Part shown: piece after piece, positions 8,118 through 15,279 of the stretch
Position numbering within the stretch: position 1 is the first letter of the stretch
How the letters are laid out: each line of letters starts with the position of its first letter
DNA from: Sporosarcina globispora
GTDB lineage: Bacteria > Bacillota > Bacilli > Bacillales > Cytobacillaceae
NCBI RefSeq assembly: GCF_001274725.1
Contig: NZ_LGUF01000007.1
Span: forward strand, 1,285,746-1,324,320
Length of the DNA stretch: 38,575 nucleotides
Direction: 5' to 3'
Program-made: the position numbers and the translations under genes
The notes under the pieces: generated by a model
What the model was told of the DNA's origin: nothing
The model's database searches: none
Seen by the model: the letters and a program-made list of their open reading frames with translations, nothing else

Positions 8118-8146
8118 ATTGTAAAATTATCTGAATATAACTTCAA
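8118..8146 (-). promoter_or_regulatory. Putative sigma-A promoter of the alanine symporter
   Basis: On the minus strand TTGAAG (8141-8146), a 17-bp spacer and TACAAT (8118-8123). The cre box lies downstream of it. Confidence 0.6.
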
Positions 8147-8255
8147 GTCAAATGGGTAAAGTAAAATAATTAGCAATATTATAAAAATGAACAGGCATCA
8201 CACGATTTTTGTGGAACCGTACGGAGCTTTAGTAGAGCAGTGGATGTGAATGAGG

Positions 8256-8362
8256 TATAATATAATAGGAAAGAAAAAATTAAGATTCTGGCTAGAGGGC
8301 CGGCACTTGAAGGGTGCGCACGAGAAATATCGGCCTAAAAATCAGCTTAGCCTATTTTTTAT
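8256..8362 (+). promoter_or_regulatory. adeR promoter -10 and structured 5' leader (attenuator-like)
   Basis: TATAAT at 8256-8261 would start transcription near 8268. The leader then contains nested pairs: GGCTA (8290-8294) with TAGCC (8348-8352), GGCCG (8298-8302) with CGGCC (8331-8335), and GCAC (8303-8306) with GTGC (8314-8317). They are followed at once by TATTTTTTA. The whole resembles a leader ending in a Rho-independent stop about 50 bp before adeR. It matches no riboswitch class I can name. The -35 box is poor. Confidence 0.5.
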
Positions 8363-8410
8363 AAAATTGCATCTTAAATTTTCTATTAGCTGTTAAAAGG
8401 AGTTTTACAA

Positions 8411-9667
8411 TTGGGTGATGATAAAATGGAAAAAGATCCGTTTAAAAGGGCATTTAGCGATTTGGAGGAATTGGTAGATAAGATCCGCGATGTCCTGGAG
8501 TGCCCTGTTACAATAGAAGATGTTAACCATCGCCTGCTTGCTTACAGTACACATGATGATCAGACAGATACAGCGAGAATTGCAACGATTATCAGCAGAA
8601 AGGTACCTGAAAAGGTAATCAATCGTCTATGGAAAGAACGTGTGATACCGCAGCTGATGCAAAGTGGTGAACCGCTTAGAATCCCTGAAATAAAGGAAAT
8701 AGGGCTGGGAAATCGGGTAGCTATTTCTATACGCAATAATAACGAAGTATTAGGCTACATATGGGTAGTCGAAGAAGAAGCACTCTTAACAGAAAGCAAG
8801 CTGAACCTGCTAAAGCTGGCTGCACAGTCGGCAAGGACAGAAATGCTAAGATTAAACGCCCAAAAGAAAAAGAGAGCGAAGGGGTACCGTGACTTTTTCT
8901 GGGAACTGTTAACCGGCCATTTCCATAGCCATGATGAGATTGCAGATAGGTTCGAGGATTTAACCATTAAACCGCCATCACCTTTTGCTGTACTCGTCTT
9001 TCAGTTTAAAGAAGAAATTACTCCTAAAATTGAACAATATATCATTTATTTGATCACGACAAGCCAGAAGATTCATATAACCTTTTATGCAGCGATGGGA
9101 AATGAATTTATAATTCTGGCTGCACCCCCGGAACCTGCTCTTTCTGAAAATGCATTTATAGAATTCATCCAGTTTTTTATCGATCAAATGAAGACACGAT
9201 TTAGCATTGATCATATTAACGGGGCAACTGGAACAACTTATAAATACTATGAGAAAGTTGAAAAAAGCTATCAGGAAGCACTAAAGGTACTTCGCCTTAA
9301 AGAACAATTTCCCGAAGAGATCCATCATGTCTATAGTTATCAGCAGCTTGGCATTTTCCGCTATCTTGATTCCATACTTGAAAAAAAGCGGCAGGAACCA
9401 TATGAGCACCCTGCTATTGAAAAGCTGAATAAATATGACCTTGAGCATCGGACCAATCTGCTCACCACTCTGGAAGCTTTTATTGATCATGACAGCAATG
9501 TGAATGAAACAGCTAAAAAACTGCATATCCATATGAATACACTGAACTACCGATTAAAAAGGATAAACGATATTGGGGAAGTTGATCTGAAGAATACGAA
9601 TACAAAACTGTCCTTATATCTTGAACTTAAGATCCGGAGAATGGAAAAGAAGAGCCCTCATTTGTAG
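8411..9667 (+). CDS. adeR: PucR-family transcriptional activator AdeR of alanine dehydrogenase
   Basis: 418 residues. The C-terminus has the PucR-type helix-turn-helix (about residues 365-400: NVNETAKKLHIHMNTLNYRL), preceded by a GGDEF-like central region (residues about 180-290) and an N-terminal sensor-like region (VTIEDVNHRLLAYS). AdeR (YukF) of B. subtilis lies before ald and activates it in response to alanine; the same arrangement is seen here. The start is a TTG at 8411 because AAAAGGAG lies 8 nt upstream; the next in-frame ATG at 8426 is too far from it. A hairpin terminator overlaps the 3' end. Confidence 0.88.
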   Translation: MGDDKMEKDPFKRAFSDLEELVDKIRDVLECPVTIEDVNHRLLAYSTHDDQTDTARIATIISRKVPEKVINRLWKERVIPQLMQSGEPLRIPEIKEIGLGNRVAISIRNNNEVLGYIWVVEEEALLTESKLNLLKLAAQSARTEMLRLNAQKKKRAKGYRDFFWELLTGHFHSHDEIADRFEDLTIKPPSPFAVLVFQFKEEITPKIEQYIIYLITTSQKIHITFYAAMGNEFIILAAPPEPALSENAFIEFIQFFIDQMKTRFSIDHINGATGTTYKYYEKVEKSYQEALKVLRLKEQFPEEIHHVYSYQQLGIFRYLDSILEKKRQEPYEHPAIEKLNKYDLEHRTNLLTTLEAFIDHDSNVNETAKKLHIHMNTLNYRLKRINDIGEVDLKNTNTKLSLYLELKIRRMEKKSPHL

Positions 9668-9695
9668 ATTTCCACAAATGGAGGCTCTTTTATTT
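9652..9695 (+). terminator. Terminator of adeR
   Basis: GAGCCCTCATTTGT pairs with ACAAATGGAGGCTC (one mismatch), then TTTTATTTTA. The 5' arm is inside the last adeR codons. Confidence 0.85.
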
Positions 9696-9702
9696 TACCG
9701 AT

Positions 9703-9729
9703 TTAACAATGACAGCGCTTCACTATAAT
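9703..9729 (+). promoter_or_regulatory. Putative sigma-A promoter of ald
   Basis: TATAAT at 9724-9729 with TTAACA (9703-9708) as a -35; the 15-bp spacer is short, as expected of an activator-dependent promoter. It lies 56 bp before the ald start. Confidence 0.5.
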
Positions 9730-9784
9730 TATTATACTTGCAATAGTAAATATCATATTTGATAGATTGAAAGGGGAATTTTCC

Positions 9785-10915
9785 ATGATTATTGGAGTGC
9801 CTAAAGAGATTAAAAATAACGAAAATCGTGTTGCTGCGTCACCAGCAAGCGTTGATGCATTAGTAAAAGCTGGACATAAAGTACTTGTAGAAATCAACGC
9901 AGGAATTGGAAGCGGTTTCGCTAATGAAGATTATACAGAAGTAGGAGCTGTTATCGTTGAGACAGCTGCAGAAGCATGGGCTGCTGAAATGGTTATGAAG
10001 GTTAAAGAGCCTCTAGCTTCAGAATACGGTTATTTCCGCGAAGGTTTGGTTCTTTTCACATATCTTCACCTTGCAGCTGAGCCTGAGCTTGCAAAAGCAT
10101 TAACTGAAAAAGGTGTCACAGCTATTGCTTATGAAACAGTAGAAGTAAACCGCACATTGCCTCTTTTAACTCCAATGAGTGAAGTGGCAGGGCGCATGTC
10201 TACTCAAATTGGAGCTCAGTTCCTTCAAAAAACAAATGGCGGCATGGGAATCCTATTAGCGGGCGTTCCTGGCGTATCACGCGGCAAAGTAACAATCGTG
10301 GGCGGCGGTGTAGTAGGAATTAACGCAGCGAAAATGGCAATCGGACTTGGAGCTCAGGTTACAATTATCGACTTAAGCCCAGAGCGTCTTCGCCAGCTTG
10401 ACGATATTTTCGGAAACAGCATCCAAACACTAATGTCTAACCCATTCAACATTGCACAAGCTGTTAAAGATGCTGATCTAGTAATCGGTGCTGTTCTTAT
10501 CCCAGGAGCTAAAGCACCTAAGCTTGTAAAAGAAGAAATGATCAAAACAATGAAGCCTGGATCAGTTGTTATCGATGTTGCGATTGACCAAGGTGGTATT
10601 TTCGAAACTGTAGATCATATTACAACGCACGACAATCCTACTTATGAAAAGCACGGAGTTGTTCACTATGCAGTTGCGAACATGCCTGGTGCAGTTCCAA
10701 GAACATCTACAATTGCTCTTACAAACGTTACTATTAACTATGCACTGCAAATTGCAAACAAAGGTGTTGTTAAAGCGATTGAAGAAAATGCAGCACTTAA
10801 GCTTGGCGTTAACGTTGTAAACGGCAGCATCACATACCCTGCGGTTGCTAAAGACCTTGGCTATGAGTATGTTTCTGTTGAAGATGCATTTGCTAAAGTA
10901 AAAACAGTTAACTAA
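9785..10915 (+). CDS. ald: Alanine dehydrogenase
   Basis: 376 residues; catalyses NAD-dependent oxidative deamination of L-alanine to pyruvate and ammonium, a cytosolic hexameric enzyme in known Bacillus examples. The N-terminus [17 protein letters not shown] is diagnostic. Catalytic K74 (MKVKEP) and H95 (YLHLA) are in their usual places. The NAD-binding glycine motif [14 protein letters not shown] lies near residue 170. The ATG at 9785 has AAAGGGG 8 nt upstream; the longer frame from 9767 is not needed. With adeR and the AGCS symporter it forms an alanine-use block. Confidence 0.97.
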   Translation: MIIGVPKEIKNNENRVAASPASVDALVKAGHKVLVEINAGIGSGFANEDYTEVGAVIVETAAEAWAAEMVMKVKEPLASEYGYFREGLVLFTYLHLAAEPELAKALTEKGVTAIAYETVEVNRTLPLLTPMSEVAGRMSTQIGAQFLQKTNGGMGILLAGVPGVSRGKVTIVGGGVVGINAAKMAIGLGAQVTIIDLSPERLRQLDDIFGNSIQTLMSNPFNIAQAVKDADLVIGAVLIPGAKAPKLVKEEMIKTMKPGSVVIDVAIDQGGIFETVDHITTHDNPTYEKHGVVHYAVANMPGAVPRTSTIALTNVTINYALQIANKGVVKAIEENAALKLGVNVVNGSITYPAVAKDLGYEYVSVEDAFAKVKTVN

Positions 10916-10924
10916 TAGACCATA

Positions 10925-10958
10925 AATCCCCTTGGCCTTAAGGCTAAGGGGATTTTGT
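10925..10958 (+). terminator. Terminator of ald
   Basis: AATCCCCTTGGCC / GGCTAAGGGGATT stem (one mismatch) followed by a T-rich run. Confidence 0.88.
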
Positions 10959-10970
10959 TATGAAACAGAA

Positions 10971-10993
10971 AACCCTAGGCTAGGCCTAGGGTT
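10971..10993. repeat. 10-bp perfect inverted repeat
   Basis: AACCCTAGGC and GCCTAGGGTT separated by 3 nt, between the ald terminator and the IS200-type element. Function unknown; without a T tract it is not a typical terminator. Confidence 0.6.
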
Positions 10994-11025
10994 CCAAAAA
11001 GCTTACAGCGTGGTATTAAAAAAAC

Positions 11026-11083
11026 TCCTCCGTATTGCTAAAATATTTTTGGTTCGCCAACCAAAATATCAGCATACGGAGGA
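11026..11083 (+). promoter_or_regulatory. Left-end hairpin that sequesters the tnpA ribosome binding site
   Basis: TCCTCCGTAT (11026-11035) pairs perfectly with ATACGGAGGA (11074-11083), and the stem continues with small bulges to a CGCC loop (ATATTTTTGGTT with AACCAAAATAT). The 3' arm contains GGAGGA, the Shine-Dalgarno of tnpA 6 nt before its ATG. In IS200 a comparable hairpin is known to keep TnpA expression low. Confidence 0.82.
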
Positions 11084-11089
11084 ATTCTT

Positions 11090-11572
11090 ATGTCTAAAAA
11101 AGACACTAATAGTTTAGCACACACAACTTGGAATTGTAAGTATCACATTGTGTTTGCACCTAAATACAGAAGACAAGTGATATACGGAAAAATTAAGAAG
11201 GATATTGGGGAAATACTCCGCACTCTATGTGAAAGGAAGGGAGTGGAGATTATTGAGGCGACAGCTTGTAAGGATCACGTACATATGTTAGTGAGTATTC
11301 CTCCAAAAATAAGTGTGTCCTCGTTTGTGGGTTATTTAAAAGGCAAAAGCAGCTTGATGATATTTGATCGTCATGCCAACTTAAAATACAGATATGGAAA
11401 CCGAAAGTTTTGGTGTACAGGGTATTATGTGGATACAGTAGGAAGAAACAAAAAGGTAATTGAAGATTATATACGTAATCAGATTCAAGATGATGTAGTT
11501 GCAGAACAAATAAGTATGATGGAATATATTGATCCATTCACAGGTGAAGAGGTTAAGAAAAAGAAAAGATAA
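11090..11572 (+). CDS. tnpA: IS200-type Y1 transposase TnpA
   Basis: A 160-residue HUH single-strand transposase. N-terminal HTTWNCKYHIVFAPKYRRQV is the family signature. The metal-binding HUH motif is DHVHMLV near residue 62, and the catalytic Tyr is most likely in VIEDYIRNQ near residue 127. FVGYLKGKSS is also typical. The length equals full-length relatives, with a short basic tail (EEVKKKKR). The gene appears intact and the element potentially mobile. Translation is probably limited by the upstream hairpin. Confidence 0.95.
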   Translation: MSKKDTNSLAHTTWNCKYHIVFAPKYRRQVIYGKIKKDIGEILRTLCERKGVEIIEATACKDHVHMLVSIPPKISVSSFVGYLKGKSSLMIFDRHANLKYRYGNRKFWCTGYYVDTVGRNKKVIEDYIRNQIQDDVVAEQISMMEYIDPFTGEEVKKKKR

Positions 11573-11576
11573 TCAG

Positions 11577-11672
11577 TTGGAAGGCCTTTGAGGTCTGGCC
11601 AGTAAAAGTAGTGCAATTGGCGAACCATTCAGTAGCCCTTTAGGGTTTGGCCAGTAACAAAGGCTTCCAGCC
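11577..11672 (+). repeat. Structured block between tnpA and the right-end hairpin
   Basis: Outer arms GTTGGAAGGCCTTTG (from 11577) and CAAAGGCTTCCAGC (to about 11671) are nearly complementary. Inside are two similar segments of about 25 bp (near 11585-11608 and 11633-11656), each with a mini-hairpin (CCTTTGAGG or CCCTTTAGGG) followed by TGGCCAGTAA. It could be part of the transposase recognition end or a small RNA; it cannot be decided here. Confidence 0.55.
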
Positions 11673-11681
11673 GCAGAGAAA

Positions 11682-11715
11682 ACCACCCGTTATCACGGGT
11701 GGTCGTTATTTTATT
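11682..11715 (+). terminator. Right-end hairpin of the IS200-type element, also a terminator
   Basis: ACCACCCG (11682-11689) and CGGGTGGT (11696-11703), 6-nt loop, then CGTTATTTTATTT. Confidence 0.75.
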
Positions 11716-11716
11716 T

Positions 11717-11930
11717 AGCCTAGGCGCCTCCGCTTTTCTAATGCTGTCTAGCTCCAGGCGCCATCGGCTCTCGGGTCATAAGCCAATCCGTCCAAAAGGT
11801 TAAAGAACAACCTTTTAACCGGCTCGTCTTATGCTTGAGGCCCGCAGGATGCGGGTCATGCAGACGTTGCCACAGGACGTGGCGCTTTTAGTCTGCGTTC
11901 CTTTATAGGCGGGCGCCTTCCGCTTTTCTA
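11717..11930. repeat. Large palindromic repeat, copy A (long form)
   Basis: Runs from CTGTCTAGCTCCAGGCGCC through an inner AAAAGGTT / AACCTTTT hairpin to GCGCCTTCCGCTTTTCTA. Compared with copy B it carries an extra block of about 70 bp with two hairpins: CCCGCAGGATGCGGG, and a TGCAGAC...GTCTGC module at 11857-11903. Ends pair with each other, giving a long cruciform. No coding potential seen. Confidence 0.75.
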
Positions 11931-12058
11931 GTGCTGTCTAGCTCCAGGCGCCATCGGCTCGAGGTCATAAGCCAATCCGTCCAAAAGGTTAAAGAACAAC
12001 CTTTTAACCGGCTCGTCTTATGCTTGTCGCCGATAGGCGGGCGCCTTCCGCTTTTCTA
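11931..12058. repeat. Large palindromic repeat, copy B (short form)
   Basis: A direct tandem neighbour of copy A, about 128 bp, almost identical outside the missing 70-bp block. Arms GGCGCCATCGGC and GCCGATAGGCGGGCGCC pair, as do CATAAG and CTTATG and the inner AAAAGGTT / AACCTTTT. Confidence 0.75.
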
Positions 12059-12130
12059 GTAGCCCACTCAAAATGAGGACATCTGCATATTAAATAGAGA
12101 AGGCATTGAAAATTAAGGAGGTTACCCTGC

Positions 12131-12391
12131 ATGTATTATTACAGAGGCCCATATAGAAACGGGGGCGAAAGGTTCTTCTTTTTAGGAGCTCCTTTTGTCG
12201 GCGGTCTGCTTGGCGGTTTTCTGGGAGCCGGGCTAGGAGCTGCCATATTTGCACCCCGTCCATTTTACGGCCCACCGCCGCCATTCTACGGCCCGCCGCC
12301 GCCATTGTATGGCCCTCCAGGAGCGCCATACAAGGCATATGGCGGCGGATACCCTGGTTATGGTCCATACGGAAACCCTTATTATCGCTAA
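12131..12391 (+). CDS. Gly/Pro/Tyr-rich small protein, uncharacterised
   Basis: 86 residues. A Tyr/Arg-rich start (MYYYRGPYRNGG) is followed by a glycine-rich hydrophobic stretch (FVGGLLGGFLGAGLGAAIF, residues 22-40), a tandem FYGPPPP heptad present twice with a third variant (LYGPPGA), and a Gly/Tyr tail (GGGYPGYGPYGNPYYR). Composition resembles spore-surface or coat-associated small proteins of bacilli, but no family is recognised. AAGGAGG lies 9 nt before the ATG and a strong terminator follows, so the gene is probably expressed. It is flanked by palindromic repeats. Confidence 0.75.
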   Translation: MYYYRGPYRNGGERFFFLGAPFVGGLLGGFLGAGLGAAIFAPRPFYGPPPPFYGPPPPLYGPPGAPYKAYGGGYPGYGPYGNPYYR

Positions 12392-12400
12392 ATAGGCATA

Positions 12401-12426
12401 AGCTCTCTTGATTGAGAGCTTTTTTT
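12401..12426 (+). terminator. Terminator of the Gly/Pro/Tyr-rich gene
   Basis: AGCTCTC / GAGAGCT stem, 6-nt loop, then seven T. Confidence 0.88.
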
Positions 12427-12462
12427 ATATGATATGAGTGTATAAAATCTGAAGTTAGATAT

Positions 12463-12830
12463 CTGTCTAGCGCAAGCAGCCTACCCCCTCGAGGTCACAA
12501 GCTTGTCTTGTTGCGGCTCCTAGGGACTCGGGGTCATAAGCCGTTTCCTTTCAGAAGGGAAAAAAAACATCTTCTTACAGGAACCGTCATATGCCTGAGG
12601 CCCGCAGGGTGCGGGTCATGCAGACGTTGCCACAGGACGTGGCGCTCTTAGTCTGCGTTCCTTGATTGGGCAGTCGCCTCCACACTTCGGGCAATCCTCC
12701 CCAAAAGGCAAAGAACGCCTTTATGTGAGGCTCGTCTTGATGCCCCCTGGTTGGGAGTCATGCAGACGTTGCCGCAGGGCGTGGCGTTCTTAGTCTGCGT
12801 TCCTTCGTGGGCAAGGCACTTCCGCTTTTC
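12463..12830. repeat. Large palindromic repeat, copy C (composite)
   Basis: Opens like copy D (CTGTCTAGCGCAAGCAGCCT) and closes with GGGCAAGGCACTTCCGCTTTT. Inside are two copies of the TGCAGAC...GTCTGC hairpin module (12617-12663 and 12759-12805), one CCCGCAGGGTGCGGG hairpin, and the Cys/Leu-free non-coding spacer typical of the other copies. It looks like two or more repeat units nested or fused. It fills the gap between the Gly/Pro/Tyr-rich gene and the next gene on the minus strand. Confidence 0.72.
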
Positions 12831-12831
12831 C

Positions 12832-13248
12832 TTACATCCATCTGAGCTTTAGAGTTAAATCACAGCATTTTTGGGGATCCTCTTTGTCTGATTCGAAATG
12901 AAGGCTGAGCCCGTCAGGTGTATAGGATACAGATGGAATTCGGGAAATCCCAGTTGATTTTATCATTTTTTCAACTGCATCCTTATTGGACTGCTGAGCG
13001 GCTGACATCAGTTCATAAGAAAACTTTTTTGACTCTGCCATATTTACAAGCAATGTGCTGGCGTCTCTCATGAGGACTTCCATTTTTTTTGCGGAGCTCA
13101 TGAACATTTGAGGATCGATAGCTGGAAATGTTCTGCAGAAATGGACAGGATGGCAATAAGGCTGATAGGCTTGCGGATAATTCCAGCCGTTCTGAGGCTG
13201 AGGGTAATATCCAGGCTTTGGGTAGCGAAAATAATAATAGGGGTACAT
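12832..13248 (-). CDS. Uncharacterised protein with Tyr/Pro-rich N-terminus (YuzC-like, possible spore surface protein)
   Basis: 138 residues from an ATG at 13248 (AAAGGGG about 9 nt upstream); a longer frame from a TTG at 13293 lacks a good site. The N-terminus is rich in Tyr and Pro (MYPYYYFRYPKPGYYPQ). The C-terminal part is helical (SSAKKMEVLMRDASTLLVNM) and ends with CCDLTLKLRWM. The pattern reminds me of B. subtilis YuzC-type small proteins; this is from memory and uncertain. No signal peptide. The stop codon abuts repeat copy C. Confidence 0.72.
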   Translation of the reverse strand: MYPYYYFRYPKPGYYPQPQNGWNYPQAYQPYCHPVHFCRTFPAIDPQMFMSSAKKMEVLMRDASTLLVNMAESKKFSYELMSAAQQSNKDAVEKMIKSTGISRIPSVSYTPDGLSLHFESDKEDPQKCCDLTLKLRWM

Positions 13249-13520
13249 CCGGTTCTGCCCCTTTCGATTAATAATCAATGCACGCATTCCCAATATATGA
13301 AAACCAGGCTTTTCCTATGAAAAAATATAATAAATGCTTTATTATAAAAATCAGGCTTGCACCCTGCATAGATAAAAAGAGTTTGCATAAGGTGCATTAG
13401 AAAGCCAATTTTTATAAGGATTGATATAATTAGAAAAGGGGTAAAAGAACGGAATGAAGAATATATTAGTGTGGTGAAATAAAAAAAGTAAGCGCGGCTT
13501 ACATAGATAGGAGGCCCCGG

Positions 13521-14144
13521 ATGGAACTCGAATTAATTCTGGAAATCATTGAAAATAACGGATATTTGGGGCTGTTTCTATGGCTTTGGGTAGGAGTCTT
13601 TATATTTCCTGTACCAAATGAACTGATCGTAATGACAGTTGGCCTTTCTTCCTCTTTAAAAACGCTTCATCCAGTGCTTGCTTTCATCGTCATTTATCTG
13701 GGTATATTGGCTGCATTGTCAACCTGTTATACGATCGGGCGTTTGATTGGCAGGCCATTGCTTAAGTACTTCTATAAAAGCAAAAGGATGTCTAAAACAA
13801 TTGATGCTTCATTAAAACTAATGGAAAAGTATCATGCCTTTTCCCTCTCCTTCAGTTATTTTGTCCCGGGTATCCGAAATTTCCTCCCCTTTCTATATGG
13901 ATTCTGTAAATTGCCATTTAAAAAATTCGCTTTATTTGCATACAGCGGCGCACTGATATGGCTGTCCGTTACCTTCACGCTCGGTTATATATTTGGAGAT
14001 CATATCGATACCATCATCAAACATGAAAAAGAATTATTGATTGGCCTGGCAGCAGTTGCTGTACTTTTCTTTATCTTTCGATTCAGCAGAAGGAAGCGCA
14101 GGAAGGAACATGAAAAACTGCATGACCAGGGCTTGGGACTATAA
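13521..14144 (+). CDS. DedA family membrane protein
   Basis: 207 residues with the VTT/DedA fold: an N-terminal hydrophobic re-entrant region (GVFIFPVPNELIVMTVG), the conserved FSYFVPGIRNFLPFLYG segment (Arg near residue 121) and GALIWLSVTFTLGYIFGD. DedA proteins support membrane homeostasis, and some flip undecaprenyl phosphate or phosphatidylethanolamine; which applies here is unknown. A basic tail (SRRKRRKEHEK) is cytosolic. AGGAGG precedes the ATG and a terminator follows directly. Confidence 0.9.
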   Translation: MELELILEIIENNGYLGLFLWLWVGVFIFPVPNELIVMTVGLSSSLKTLHPVLAFIVIYLGILAALSTCYTIGRLIGRPLLKYFYKSKRMSKTIDASLKLMEKYHAFSLSFSYFVPGIRNFLPFLYGFCKLPFKKFALFAYSGALIWLSVTFTLGYIFGDHIDTIIKHEKELLIGLAAVAVLFFIFRFSRRKRRKEHEKLHDQGLGL

Positions 14145-14145
14145 T

Positions 14146-14174
14146 AAAAAGGCAGCTCGGACGCTGCCTTTTTT
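14146..14174. terminator. Terminator after dedA
   Basis: GGCAGC / GCTGCC stem with flanking A and T tracts, so both the dedA gene and the convergent small gene can use it. Confidence 0.85.
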
Positions 14175-14376
14175 AATTACATTGCTCTATGGCTTCAATA
14201 CTGATTGCGGTGCTCGACCAAGTCAATGGCACCAGCACAATATGAGCGAGCCCCAAACCAACGATGGTATCTGATAACATGTTATTGGTTCTGCGGTTTT
14301 GTTTCATTGCATAACCAGTCGCAGTAACAGCGGTGCCGAGAACAGTTGGAATTAATCCTTCGCGAACGCGATTCAT
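14173..14376 (-). CDS. Small membrane protein, uncharacterised
   Basis: 67 residues from an ATG at 14376 with GAGGTG 6 nt upstream. Two hydrophobic segments (EGLIPTVLGTAVTATGYAM, and IVGLGLAHIVLVPLTW) suggest a small integral membrane protein; the MNRVREGLIPT start recurs, as I recall, in small hypothetical proteins of bacilli. Its role is unknown. It is convergent with dedA and shares the terminator. Confidence 0.7.
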   Translation of the reverse strand: MNRVREGLIPTVLGTAVTATGYAMKQNRRTNNMLSDTIVGLGLAHIVLVPLTWSSTAISIEAIEQCN

Positions 14377-14483
14377 GACGGTCACCTCTTTTTTTATGAT
14401 TGTCCCACAGGACATGAATAGTCTGTTCTTATATAATGAAGTATAGTATGACAACATTTTACATATGGAAAGGGGATAGGGGA

Positions 14484-14867
14484 TTGGACTTGAAAGAAAC
14501 TTTAATCGAAACACTTGGAATGGAAATTGTCTCACTTGAAAAAGGCCGTGTAGTGGCTACCATGCCTGTTGATGAACGGACCCGCCAGCCGTTTGGCCTG
14601 CTGCATGGAGGGGCATCTGTCGCCCTTGCGGAAACAGTTGCAAGCATCGGGGCATTTGAACTTTGCGATAAAGAAACGGAATCAGTTGCCGGACTTGAAA
14701 TCAATGCCAACCATGTGCGCGCTAAAAAAGACGGAATTGTGACGGCTGTCGCAACCGTGCTGCATCAGGGGAGAACCACAATGGTCTGGGATATTAAAAT
14801 TACGGATGAAAATGACAAGCTGATTTGCACCTCAAGATGCACCATGGCCGTAATTAAAAGAAAATAA
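14484..14867 (+). CDS. Hotdog-fold thioesterase, YuxO/MenI type
   Basis: 127 residues of the PaaI/DHNA-CoA thioesterase group: QPFGLLHGGASVALAETVAS (residues about 34-53) carries the HGG and catalytic Glu/Asp region. The B. subtilis homologue YuxO, next to mrpG as here, is assigned to 1,4-dihydroxy-2-naphthoyl-CoA hydrolysis in menaquinone synthesis; substrate here is inferred. The TTG at 14484 is taken as start because AAAGGGG is 8 nt upstream; in-frame ATGs at 14436 and 14451 lack such a site. Confidence 0.88.
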   Translation: MDLKETLIETLGMEIVSLEKGRVVATMPVDERTRQPFGLLHGGASVALAETVASIGAFELCDKETESVAGLEINANHVRAKKDGIVTAVATVLHQGRTTMVWDIKITDENDKLICTSRCTMAVIKRK

Positions 14868-14875
14868 AGTTACAA

Positions 14876-14912
14876 AAAACCCACGAGAGTGTCTCCCGTG
14901 GGTTTTCGTTTT
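14876..14912. terminator. Bidirectional terminator, thioesterase / mrpG
   Basis: AAAACCCACG and CGTGGGTTTT arms with an inner GAG/CTC pair, between convergent genes. Confidence 0.88.
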
Positions 14913-15279
14913 ATTGACCTTTACCAGCAGTATCTTTTGCTTTGGAGACATTTTTCAAGTCATCCCGGATACTTTTGTCCCATAGCTTGACGCCAGAGTT
15001 ATAAGCCGCCCGTCCAATTAAATGACCAGCAATAGGGGAAGTCAGGAAAATGAAGATAATCCCCAATACTACTCTTGAGTTAAAGTAACCATCCTTAAAG
15101 TAAAAGAAAAGCAGTGTTCCCAGAAGGACGCATAAAACTCCAAGTGTTGCAGATTTTGATGCAGCATGGTTTCTTGTATAAACATCAGGCAGCCTGATAA
15201 CACCGAAGGCTGCAACAAGGATAAAAAATGCGCCTAATAGAATAAACACGATAATAAAGACATTAGCGATCTCGGTCAT
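14911..15279 (-). CDS. mrpG: Mrp antiporter subunit G
   Basis: 122 residues, three membrane segments, with the PhaG/MnhG/MrpG signature (GVIRLPDVYTRNHAASKSATLG near residue 26). It is the last gene of the operon and overlaps mrpF by 17 bp. It is a small subunit of the multi-subunit Na+(K+)/H+ antiporter that supports alkaline pH and sodium tolerance. A charged tail (KDTAGKGQ) is cytosolic. Its transcript ends at a strong hairpin. Confidence 0.93.
   Translation of the reverse strand: MTEIANVFIIVFILLGAFFILVAAFGVIRLPDVYTRNHAASKSATLGVLCVLLGTLLFFYFKDGYFNSRVVLGIIFIFLTSPIAGHLIGRAAYNSGVKLWDKSIRDDLKNVSKAKDTAGKGQ

Larger units (their letters stand above)
8035..8410. other. 376-bp divergent regulatory region between the alanine symporter and adeR
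   Basis: Carries, for the symporter, a sigma-A promoter and a cre box, and for adeR a TATAAT box and a structured leader. No gene is seen in it. Confidence 0.8.
11015..11715 (+). mobile_element. IS200-type insertion sequence (TnpA only)
   Basis: One Y1 transposase gene with a subterminal hairpin at each side: a long left-end stem-loop at 11026-11083 and a right-end stem-loop at 11682-11703. No tnpB is present. Exact cleavage sites are not assigned. It sits between the ald terminator and the large palindromic repeats starting near 11717. Confidence 0.82.

Noticed and set aside
8290..8352. Known riboswitch class in the adeR leader
   Set aside because: I compared it mentally with glycine, lysine, SAM, glutamine, ZTP, guanidine, fluoride and preQ1 motifs and saw no match; kept only as an unassigned structured leader.
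11577..11672. TnpB omega-RNA
   Set aside because: No tnpB gene or remnant is in the element, so a guide-RNA role has no partner here.
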